DNA from: Mesostigma viride
Lineage: Eukaryota > Streptophyta > Mesostigmatophyceae > Mesostigmatales > Mesostigmataceae
Assembly: GCA_009746045.1 (NCBI GenBank)
Contig: RPFO01000041.1
Location: 3,459,661-3,523,660, forward strand
Direction: 5' to 3'
DNA: 64,000 nt
Under the pieces are notes generated by a model. It made no database searches and had not been told where the DNA came from. It saw only the letters and a program-made list of their open reading frames with translations. A program made the position numbers and the translations under genes. Of the stretch, positions 55,170 to 64,000 are shown piece after piece (within the stretch, counting starts at the first letter, position 1; each line of letters starts with the position of its first letter).

Positions 55170-55449
55170 TGTTACGCCCAAGCCTATTTATTTAGGGTTC
55201 GTTAGTGGACATATTGGCCGTAACAATATACTGTCATCAGATTTGTGTAACTAGTTACGCACCCTTTTTCCAGGGGGTTGACCTACGTTGCTTTGAACAG
55301 CATATTATGATGTGTAGGTCAGGGCCCGGCGCTGTGGTGTAGCGCCGGCTAGCTAGGCTGAGCCAGGCTTAGTCTAGGGCCTTTTCCAGTGTACGCCCAT
55401 TCGTAGCTAGTCTGGTGGCTTTCAGGTTTACAACACATTCCAGTGTTTT

Positions 55450-55977
55450 TGTCAGGATATGCCCCAATATGCCTGACAGTCTTTTTATTGAGTGTGCTAG
55501 TTTCGGGTATACCGGAACTTATATGACTACTTTCTTCTACATTTTACTAAATATATTAGTTAGCTAAATATATTAGTTAGCTGACATCCGTACCCTAGTG
55601 GTACTGTAACCAGTGGTACTGTAGCCAGTGGTACTGTAGCCGTCTGACAAAATTTGCCTGGCTCCGCGCTACGCGCCGACCCTATGTTCACTAAGTGCTG
55701 CCCTGGAGGCGCAATGTCCTTGTACTTGCATACTAGTGATCTGACGCATCATTTTAGTGTTGATGTAAGCCACCCACTTGTGTGTGGCGGCTGGATGCAC
55801 TTTAACTTATACCGTAGATTATTTAAGATCGACGGATACTGCGACAGTGTGTTTTTCCACTTAATGTTGCCCCTGCAATTGTCATGGCTACCCGTTTGTA
55901 CGCCGACTCAAAGTCAATATATAAAATCAGTAAAGCATTATTCGATCTTTAAGCCTGCCACCTGTCTTACATTGACA
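55450..55977 (+). repeat. GAG1 5' LTR
   Basis: 528 bp. Contains a 17-bp tandem duplication (AAATATATTAGTTAGCT) and a 16-bp minisatellite GTGGTACTGTARCCA in three copies near 55600; both are shared with the 3' LTR. Confidence 0.9.
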
Positions 55978-55989
55978 TGGTATCGAGCG
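55978..55989 (+). other. GAG1 primer-binding site
   Basis: TGGTATCGAGCG abuts the LTR and resembles the initiator Met-tRNA site TGGTATCAGAGC. Confidence 0.7.
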
Positions 55990-56291
55990 GGGTGGCCTAC
56001 TAAATTGCTGAAACTGGTCCGATTTATCGGGCAAATTGACTCCCTGAATCCGACGTCGGCACTTTATGCCAGTCGTGCATATCCTAGACGGGCTTCCCTG
56101 TATCGAAATTCAAGAACTCCAGTATTTAGACGATCGTCTCTACCTCGTATTTGCTGTTCTCAACCATCGTCGCATATTAGTCTTAATCTTTACCATTACG
56201 GATTGAGCGTCTCCGGCTTTCTCGGCTGTCTCCAGATTTTCACCTTGCCGAGACTCGGTTGTGACCAGATTTTAACCTTGCCGAGACAATC

Positions 56292-57185
56292 ATGTCCGCA
56301 GCCGCGACAGCAGCAGCTACGAAAGCGACGAAAGATCTCAACATTCTACAGGCCTGCAAAAATATTACACAGTTCGACGGCCTCGACCCAGTAAAGTGGG
56401 ATAACACGAAGATTCCTTTTCTGGCCGTAGTGACAGCATTCGGGATGCTGTCTGTCCTGCTTGGCACCGAGGTCAATGAGGAACGCGACCTGATTCTTTT
56501 TGCGGCCCTTTGTCAGTGCCTCGTTGGACCGGCACTCAAAGTGGCAAACAGTGTTACTCAGAAAACTGGCAGCGTGGCATATCATCGCATCTGTGAAGAA
56601 TATGAGCATCTCAAACTGCAGATGAGCAACCGGCGAGCACTACGCCGCAAGCTAAATCGAATGAAGCTGGAACCCGGCGTCACAATGCGGCAATATATAA
56701 CCGACGGGGAATTAACTTATAACGACCTGATTGCCACCGGCGCCAAAATGGCACCCGAGGATCTGGCCGAGAATCTGCTCGCCGGCGTGACCGAGGAGTT
56801 GCTTCCGTCCCTTGCCCAATTGAACCTTGGGGACGGTATCACCCTACAGGAAACTAAGGCGGCACTTCTTAAGGCCTGGGACCTTGTGCACGGTAACAAA
56901 GATTCCGCGGAGGCCACCGGGGTGTATCATACCTCCCACTCTGGACGCGGTGGCCGTGGCACCGGGCGTGGCAGGGGGCGTGGCGGTCACAATGGCGGGA
57001 CCCAGCGGCCCAGCTGCACCCACTGCGGTCGCACCTCTCATCAGGAGCCCACCTGCTGGTGGAAGTACCCTCACCTACGGAACACTCGCGGCAACACCGG
57101 CGGGCCCGCCGCCCACCACACCACCGACACCCCACCGGCGCCCTCCCACGAGGCCCACGACCTCCCCCCCGGTTTCTGCTTCTAA
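56292..57185 (+). CDS. gag: GAG1 Gag, copia type, intact
   Basis: A 297-residue open frame from ATG at 56292. The N-terminal 200 residues match the copia Gag (UBN2-like) pattern: KNITQFDGLDPVKWDN early, then NRRALRRKLNRMKLEPGVTM and LAENLLAGVTEELLPSLAQL. A Gly/Arg-rich linker (RGGRGTGRGRGRGGHNGG) precedes one CCHC knuckle, CTHCGRTSHQEPTC. It would assemble particles and package its own RNA. Directly upstream are two copies of CCAGATTTTMACCTTGCCGAGAC (about 56231 and 56266), possibly a packaging or promoter element. About 570 bp of 3' sequence after the stop contains a duplicated CTCCCAGGGACACCTGGGGG block and no pol. Confidence 0.88.
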   Translation: MSAAATAAATKATKDLNILQACKNITQFDGLDPVKWDNTKIPFLAVVTAFGMLSVLLGTEVNEERDLILFAALCQCLVGPALKVANSVTQKTGSVAYHRICEEYEHLKLQMSNRRALRRKLNRMKLEPGVTMRQYITDGELTYNDLIATGAKMAPEDLAENLLAGVTEELLPSLAQLNLGDGITLQETKAALLKAWDLVHGNKDSAEATGVYHTSHSGRGGRGTGRGRGRGGHNGGTQRPSCTHCGRTSHQEPTCWWKYPHLRNTRGNTGGPAAHHTTDTPPAPSHEAHDLPPGFCF

Positions 57186-57752
57186 ACGTCTTATCCAGCT
57201 CCCCCGGGACAGGGAACAAGGGGTAGCAGCCAGCTGGGCCCAGCTAGCACCAGACGTGGGCCCTGGAGCTTTTCAACCTGCACTGCAGCAGGCGACAGCA
57301 GCCAGCCCCCCCAACCCGTCCTCTGGCCCTCCTGCATTGCTAGCGGCTAGTCGCCCACCCTGACAGACGTGACAGGTGCAGGTCTTCATGCCAGCAGCCA
57401 GCAGTGACCAGTACTGCAGTACCAGCATCAACCAGTCAACCTGTGTTCTTTTCTCCTGTGGCGCACTCCCAGGGACACCTGGGGGCCACCGGATGTCTTT
57501 CCAGGGTCCCAGCATTTTACCAGCAACAGCAGCAACAACCAAGTTTTTTCGAGGGTCCCCGGCATTCTCCCAGCAACAGCCACTGTGGCGCACTCCCAGG
57601 GACACCTGGGGGCTACAGTCATCAGTCTCCTCTCAGCTCCAACCAGATAGCCGTGTAAGGGGGGTGCCAGGGGAGTGTACCCGGCTATACCCTCACTAGC
57701 TATAGGTCTCTCTGAGCAAGGGGGGGAACAGGCACATTGTATGCAAGGGGGG

Positions 57753-58283
57753 TGTCAGGATATGCCCCAATATGCCTGACAGTCTTTTTATTGAGTGTGC
57801 TAGTTTCGGGTATACCGGAACTTATATGACTACTTTCTTCTACATTTTACTAAATATATTAGTTAGCTAAATATATTAGTTAGCTGACATCCGTACCCTA
57901 GTGGTACTGTAACCAGTGGTACTGTAGCCAGTGGTACTGTAGCCGTCTGACAAAATTTGCCTGGCTCCGCGCTACGCGCCGACCCTATGTTCACTAAGTG
58001 CTGCCCTGGAGGCGCAATGTCCTTGTACTTGCATACTAGTGATCTGACGCATCATTTTAGTGTTGATGTAAGCCACCCACTTGTGTGTGGCGGCTGGATG
58101 CACTTTAACTTATACCGTAGATTAATTTAAGATCGACGGATACTGCGACAGTGTGTTTTTCCACTTAATGTTGCCCCTGCAATTGTCATGGCTACCCGTT
58201 TGTACGCCGACTCAAAGTCAATATATAAAATCAGTAAAGCATTATTCGATCTTTAAGCCTGCCACCTGTCTTACATCCTGACA
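57753..58283 (+). repeat. GAG1 3' LTR
   Basis: 531 bp, collinear with the 5' LTR, followed by GTTTT. Confidence 0.9.
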
Positions 58284-58311
58284 GTTTTATCATTCGTGGC
58301 TATAGTCGGGA

Positions 58312-58401
58312 GAGTGGGTTTCAACCCACTGCTATTCCGAAACAGTCCACGATTGTGAGTGGGTTTCAACCCACTGCTATTCCGAAACAGTCCACGATTG
58401 T
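58312..58401 (+). repeat. 45-bp tandem duplication
   Basis: Two identical 45-bp units (58312-58356 and 58357-58401). Each contains GTGGGTTTCAACCCAC, an inverted repeat able to form a short hairpin. It lies just right of GAG1 in what is taken as the GypB LTR. Confidence 0.85.
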
Positions 58402-58789
58402 GAGTGTCACTGATGGGCCGGTTGTGGGTCGATCATCTATGCATCATGCATGCTCACGTTGTGCATCGTCTTCCAACGGTGCACGACGGCGGGCATATAA
58501 TTGGTGTTGGTGTTTTATTTACCTATATTCTCTCTCGGTTAATAGTGCAATGGCATAAAGTGACTCACGTCTACTTTCCGAGGGGGCAACGCCCGCGGAC
58601 TAGGATTTAACATGGATTCTGGTTCTGGTCGATAAAAGCTACATGTCAATATCCGAATGCAGAACGGCGTGATATTTGTATGAGTATTCTGTTCCAGGGA
58701 TACGAGTTCTGATTAGTACAGTCGACCATCGTCCACGACATTCAGTCGTGGATCAGGTGTAGGTCTTTCGCAGCCGGCAGTCCGCCGGA

Positions 58790-59510
58790 TGTAAAACGCA
58801 GCTAGGGGCTGTGCCACACCACCACGGCCAAGCTGTCATACATTTTGGTACCTCTGCGCAGCCCTGCATGCTCAGGTGCTCCAAGTGGGCGCACCGCCCG
58901 GCCAGCGTGCAACAAGCCAGCAACAGTAGGTGGTAATCCGTCAGGTGGGGGCCCTACTCAAATGACCTGTAGGTGGTGCAGGACTGCAGGTCGGCCGGCT
59001 GGCAGATACCAGCCACCGCGCGCACGGGCGTAATCATCAACGCCGACCAGCCGTGTGGCAAGCGCGTGCACCCGCGCAGCACGTGCACCTGCGCACGGGA
59101 TCTGTGATGTGACCTCCGAGCCGTTGATCAGCTCCGGTGCTGCAGCTGCCTGCTGCCACCCACCACCGCCCGCATGCTATCATCCCCCACCCACCAACAG
59201 TTGCCCTCGTCCACCCCTGTCAGCATGGAGCAGTGCTGCGCAAACACCTTGGTGCTGGCATCTGTCACGTGGCGCAGCCTCGACACACCCTGCAGTTACT
59301 GCAGATGAGGGCAGTGTGCTGCCACTGCCCTCACGCCTGTGTCGGTCACCCTGGCGTACTTGTCGAGACATCCAGGTGGCACAGCCTGGTGCAGTAAGGG
59401 GCGAGGGTGCAGGTATTTGGCATCCGCCACGCCTATCTCTGCCTTCGCCAGCTGCTCCCGGCGTCGGCGGCCTACGGCTTCGCAAGGCAACCCCCACAAG
59501 GGTTTGGCTT
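58790..59510 (-). pseudogene. Leucine-rich-repeat (AMN1/F-box LRR type) gene fragment
   Basis: On the minus strand, successive repeats can be read across frame changes: ARVTDTGVRAVAAHCPHLQ, HVTDASTKVFAQHCSMLTGV with NCWWVGDDSMRAVV, then LAGRCAHLEHLSMQGCAEV. These match the cysteine-containing LRRs of F-box/AMN1-like proteins (VTDxGVxAVAxxCPxLxxLxLxxC). At least two stops and several frame changes indicate a pseudogene or captured fragment. No F-box is seen. It is the only host-type gene sequence recognised in the window. Confidence 0.6.
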
Positions 59511-60848
59511 GTTATACATACTGTTGGCAAGAAGCGACCGGACGGATGCTGACTTCTCCCTGTATTGCACTTGCCGAGAGCTTTGCCCCTGAGGAGGTCG
59601 GGGCAGTGGTGGGCAACTGCCCACTGCGATGAAGCATTCGTTGATGATGTTGGACTGCCTGACGTTCTAACGTTCCGGTTCCCTACATCAGGCGGCCACC
59701 ACCACCAGCACCCTGTCATCCACCTCAAGGCAGCCTGCCAGGTTCAGGGAACAATTACAGCCGGCTGCAATGCCCAACCCCCGACCATGATTGCCTTGCC
59801 AGCCCGGGGATTACTACCCTACCATAGACTACTCGCTTCTTCTTTCCCTTGGGTAATCCAGTCAGCTTCCGCGACCATAAAGAAATAGTATCTATAATCC
59901 GAGGTATATAAGAGCATTTCTGTAGCAGCCAATCCAACCCGCATTTCCCGGCCATGTCGGCATCTTCTTCCCAGAAGAATTCGCGAAGCCTTTTGAGAGA
60001 TTCATCAACGGCGAACCTAAAAGTAGGGCAAATGCGACGAAACTGCACACGCTCCGGCGAAGGAAGTGGGCGGAGAATCTGGGCACGACGTGGTAGGAAA
60101 GGGCTCACCTGGTAATTGGGCTATTGTGTATTCATCGTTGAATTCCATCGGGTTGTCCATAGAATGGTGTTGTTACACGGCCTCGGCTGCGAGAAGAGAG
60201 TGGCAGCTTGAGTTCTGGTGCCAGCGTATCCGGGGAAAAGGCAAAAGCCCCAACAGCTATAACAGTCGTTAAGCTATTTGAATATGACGGTGCGAGCAGT
60301 AGTGCCAGCGTGTGCGTCGTTAGGTATCTTCCCTTCATTCCATTTGTTGCTGGCAGAAAACTGTCGAAAGGCCGTCAGCAGGCTCCGCTGCATTACTCAC
60401 GATTAGGTTTGGTAACAATTAGTGTGGCTGATACCACCCCGTAATCAGGAGGGGGCGTGACCGAATGGAATGTGGCGCATGACACTCAAACAATTGCCGA
60501 ATGCCGACCCCGTAGGCACAGACAGCACATATACTAGCACATTAGTAGCATAATAGCACTGCTCTCGTCTGTCGATAGCTACATGATTATCCGGCAGAGC
60601 CCGTTTTCGGAACAACAAAGGGTTCGAACTTCGAAGAAAGGGCAAGCTAATCCTGAGCTAATGCGTAATTAGAACTCGTCGTAACTTATGACTGCATAAC
60701 AAATTTATAATTGAGAAGTGGTGGTCGCTGTCAAACGTAATTATGCGCGGGTCGCCGAACTGCACGGTACTATCGTGGTCCATTCCCAAGTTTGGACGGG
60801 ACCACGAACAGTCTGTATGTCCACGAACAGTCTGGTCTTGGGACTGGA
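59511..60848. other. No recognised gene; one open frame of unknown nature
   Basis: A minus-strand frame of 117 codons (60108-59755; e.g. AVDESLKRLREFFWEEDADM) looks somewhat protein-like but matches no family I know. At about 60793-60840 a CCACGAACAGTCTG word is repeated. Otherwise nothing seen. Confidence 0.3.
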
Positions 60849-63117
60849 GGGGACATGCATAAGGTGCACTTTTCTGGAAACCACACCTATGCATGTGGTA
60901 AAAATCCAATGATGATTGGGGACCATACATATGATATATTAAAAAAAAAAAATTCAACCTGTTTGGGGGGGTACTAGCCCCCATTACACACCCGTTACGC
61001 GCTAAAAACGGAAAAAGACGCTATTTTAGTCATATTTTCCCTAGGACAGTGGGCAAACACATTGGGACCAAACCACATGTTTCCATATAGTTCCCTGACT
61101 TTTGAGAAATTCTGCCTAATTGGGACCAAGAAATAAGCAAGGATGCACAAGTTATTAATCATCCCGCAAAAAGGGTCCTTTTTTCACAAAAAAAAATATT
61201 AATTAACAAATTATAAACACTTCCAAAAATGCCATACCACATATTTTCAAATACTAGAGGTTGGGGGACATGCAACCCCAAATTTTGAGGTCATTCTGAC
61301 AACCACAGCTCAAGTTATTGACGTTCATAGGTTGACACCAGTGACGAAGCTAAGGGAGGTTTTAGCTAGTATTTAACCACACTAACACCCCTTTATACAT
61401 CTAAGCCTCGTGAAAACTAGCCAAACCACATACTGCCATATTCTGCACATATGGTACCTCCTATGTTCAAGGTTTGACGCCATTCTGACAAGAACTGCCC
61501 AAGTTACAACCATTCCAAGACGGCCACCCATGTATACGCTACAAGGAAATTTTAGTAACCATTTAGCCACACTAGCAACTCCTTCATCAAAGACATCTGC
61601 AAACTGACCAAAGCACACATAATTAACTCTTGCACGCTGACGGCAACGCATGCTCAATGTGGGGGGTCATTGTGACAAGAACTGCTCAAGTTGATGGGTT
61701 TCCTATATGACCACCTGACAAGGCGCTAAGGACCACTCAGTAAGCTAGTAACCCCACAGAGCCACTTCACATGCCATCCAACATGCACCAAAACGATGCT
61801 GAGTATGTTTACAAAGTGCAAAGGGTTGGCCACGCACCTCATACGCCTTCACCGTCCCTCGAGCATGGCAGTCTTGTAAATATGTGCATAGCCTTGACGA
61901 CGGTAGCACTAACACGCCTAACCAGCATTTCTTATGTTTCTCCGAGGTTAGGGTGTAAGGGATGCCAACCAAGCTAATCAACACAACAACACTCCTAAAC
62001 TGCCCTACCCGGCATGGATGACATACTGGGACTATTGAGGGCAAGGAACCAAGTAGGAACCTGGTACATATAGCTTGCATGCAATCATGCATGTCAACCA
62101 TGGTTGGCTCAGCACATTGTAGTCTTGTCACATCATCATAACAAAGGAAAGCTCAAACAACCAATGGTGGCAGCTATCTACATGCAGTCACACAAATGCA
62201 ATATCTCCAACATCACCATCACTATAACACTTCCATCCCTGCACGATAAAATGCAAAGAAACCATTGGCGGCCCTTCAGCGCATGAGCGCTGTGATGCCG
62301 CTGCGAAGAGAGGGACGTGCGTCACTCTCACACAACAAGAAGCGTCCACACGCACAACAACCTTGCCAGAACACGTTTTATGAAATGCCTTAAACCTTCC
62401 CGAGAAGCTATAGGCTGCGACTGATGCGGCCCTGACCACGACATCAACGAAAACAATCTAAAGCTGCCAGGTATTCGACAACACAACGGCAAGCAACGGC
62501 GAGCTAGCTGGCGGAAACTGCCCAAAAAGAACGCAAAAAACTTCGAACGATGAGCTTATAGAAGAATGCACTGATAACAGATAACATTCGCAACAAATCT
62601 GTACCTTGACCTCGTAAATCCCTCGCCCAGGCGCGCAACAGCAGCCGTTCTTACATGGACATGCCCTGCGCAGGTCTGAACAATTACCGATAATGGCCGA
62701 AAATCTGGCAAAAAGCACCCGCTCGGTTTAGAATTCGATGCAACCGATACTAACTCCTGCTTCACGGTCACAACAACCCCCAAAACCGCGATTTTACTGC
62801 TGCTATCATGAATTCTATTTCATTCCGCGCGACCAAAAAATTCAGATTACCCCCCATGCCGATGGCATAAAAAAACAACAGCGATATTGTAAGCCACCTA
62901 ACTTCCGCCACTTGCCAACACAAAAAACTCATCGTCTTTAAGATTCGAGAAAAATGTTTGCATTTCGCTTGCCCTAATGTGGTAGTTTCGCCTGAAGGCA
63001 GTCGCCATGGCCACTTCCGCAAGGGGTGCGCGCACCGTGCACCCACTTTTCACGGTACGGACGGTACCTCGGACAGTGCCGCGAATTTTTCGGCGCCAAA
63101 AAATTCGCGCATGTCCC
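60849..63117. mobile_element. Diverged relative of the TTAA-flanked element
   Basis: It shares collinear blocks with 19228-21143: GAAAAAGACGCTATTT near the left, the phrase around CTCAAGTTATTGA, CATGCCGATGGCA, and the near-identical 60-bp block at 63001-63060. The ends read GGGGACATGC (60849) and GCATGTCCC (63117), similar but not identical to GGGGACTCG. No TTAA flanks are visible, so the ends may be altered. No transposase. Confidence 0.5.
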
Positions 63118-64000
63118 GTCCATACTGACTCCGAGGATCGTGGACAGAGATTTACTGAACTCCGCCGCTGGACGGGGATTGACGGGATTGATGAGTGATG
63201 TGTGAAGACCAGTTCCCAAGTTTGGTTTCGTGCCGTGGCGTGCCGCGGAGACTGCGCCACGTTGCGTCCCGTATTTCCGGGCTGACCTGTACAGCGGGAG
63301 TACGACCCGTAGGCACGTTTGAGTCGAGTGGATATGGTGCAATACCGGGTTAAAGCCTCGCTCTCGAGAAACAACGCTAGTATCTCGTAGCTGCACTCGG
63401 TAGATAGCGAGGCAAAATGCTTGCACGAATTGCGGTCCCATGTCAATCAGGCTGCTTCTTGGCTCGTCATCTCCCGTCGTTGGAGACGGTATGTTCGACG
63501 CTGTCGCATAATATTGTCATCCGTTTGTACAGGATTGAATCCATATTCCCTGCTGAAAGGTATCCCCCAAACTCTTTTGCCCTGTGTGATATTCGAGCCA
63601 CAGAGACCTGGAAGGTGTGGCTTGCCCTCAAGTCTTAGAAGGCATGGGAATTCCCTTCATTTGTCAACGCGCGTTGGTGGGCATCGCGCGGTGCGGAGCG
63701 TAAATGCTGTGGCGGGCATGGCCTTGCCGGAGCTCGCCAAAGCCGTGGAAGAGGTATGTTACTATGTTTGCATGTATCTTCGGGCGTAGTGCAGTACGGT
63801 TGTAGTCCCTTCGGCTTGGTGGCCAGAACGTAGTTGTTAGTAGCACGTTGTGCACTCTCCGGCTTGGCCACCTGGCCAGGTCGTACTAGTGGTCTGGCAG
63901 GTGAGGCTGGTGAGCTGAAAATGGCTTGCCTGCGCACTGCTGCAATTAGCATGTTTCAAGGCACGTTGACCATGGTGGATCTACTATTTGTACAAAAGTC
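63118..64000. other. Right edge of window: no recognised gene
   Basis: A plus-strand frame (63421-63789) ends in NAVAGMALPELAKAVEEV followed by GAG|GTATGT, which looks like an exon end with a splice donor, but there is too little to name a gene. Otherwise nothing seen. Confidence 0.25.

Larger units (their letters stand above)
55450..58283 (+). mobile_element. GAG1: complete gag-only LTR retrotransposon, TSD GTTTT
   Basis: LTRs at 55450-55977 and 57753-58283 start TGTCAGG and end TGACA and differ only by small indels. GTTTT flanks both sides (55445-55449, 58284-58288). The primer-binding site TGGTATCGAGC follows the 5' LTR and the tract GCAAGGGGGG precedes the 3' LTR. The only gene is an intact gag. 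It must borrow RT and integrase from an autonomous relative not seen here. It sits in the GypB LTR. Confidence 0.92.
51970..58612 (+). mobile_element. GypB: short gypsy-like LTR element remnant
   Basis: A gag-like frame starts at the CopC boundary, is cut by PAL2, and is followed by PAL1-B, a 300-bp non-coding stretch, a G-rich polypurine tract and a TGTTACG LTR start at 55170. No pol domain is present, so this is either an internally deleted or a naturally non-autonomous element. The right limit (TTTAACA, 58612) is inferred from TGTTA/TAACA symmetry after removing GAG1. Confidence 0.5.
55170..58612 (+). repeat. GypB 3' LTR, split by GAG1
   Basis: Starts TGTTACGCCC at 55170 after the polypurine tract. 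GAG1 with its duplication accounts for 2839 bp. The proposed end TTTAACA gives about 604 bp of LTR, close to GypA's 547 bp. The right end is weakly supported. Confidence 0.45.

Overview
This 64 kb window is nuclear DNA of a eukaryote and consists almost entirely of transposable elements nested in one another. No intact single-copy host gene, rRNA or tRNA gene is visible. The mix points to a protist or alga: tyrosine-recombinase (YR) retroelements, split-direct-repeat elements of the PAT/TOC type, a chromodomain Ty3/gypsy element and unusual copia-like elements. A chlorophyte alga is my best guess, by inference only. The working names used here (CopA-D, GypA/B, YR1, PAL1-3, SDR-1/2, LARD1, GAG1, hAT1) are mine.

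Layout. 1-5676: CopA, copia-like, + strand, left end outside the window, inserted in the RNase H region of GypA. 5677-10977: GypA pol, an extra ORF and the 3' LTR; GypA lies in the RNase H region of CopB. 10978-16130: CopB, - strand, carrying palindromic element PAL3. 16131 to about 37261: YR1, - strand, broken up by a TTAA-flanked element (19228-21143), an 11.2 kb non-coding LTR retrotransposon LARD1 (21976-33222, itself holding SDR-1 and a TIR element) and hAT1 (33482-36907, itself holding PAL1-A). About 37560-51969: CopC, + strand, split by the complete element CopD (41135-48890) and by SDR-2 (48948-51275). 51970 to about 58612: GypB, holding PAL2, PAL1-B and a complete gag-only LTR element GAG1 (55450-58283). 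58790-63117: an LRR gene fragment, unassigned DNA and a relative of the TTAA element. The simplest reading is at least six nesting levels: GypB > CopC > YR1 > CopB > GypA > CopA.

The most notable content is a pair of linked observations. First, the four copia-like elements place the integrase upstream of the protease (gag-INT-PR-RT-RH), use DTN/DTQ in place of DTG/DSG in the protease, HGDD in place of YxDD in the reverse transcriptase, and have LTRs bounded by AGTT...AACT instead of TG...CA. Second, three sequence-unrelated families of nested-palindrome elements (four insertions) have the same AGTT...AACT ends and 5-bp target duplications. Two of these families also carry a tRNA T-arm/B-box motif 27-28 nt from the central palindrome. 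I infer that they are non-autonomous elements with palindromic LTR-like ends, mobilised by the copia-like integrase. A further pair, SDR-1 and SDR-2, shows the A1-internal-B1A2-B2 layout with a perfect G-quadruplex motif at each A2/B2 junction.

Most coding regions are frameshifted or interrupted. Exceptions are the CopA PR-RT-RH ORF, the CopD PR-RT-RH ORF, the CopB gag ORF and the GAG1 gag ORF.
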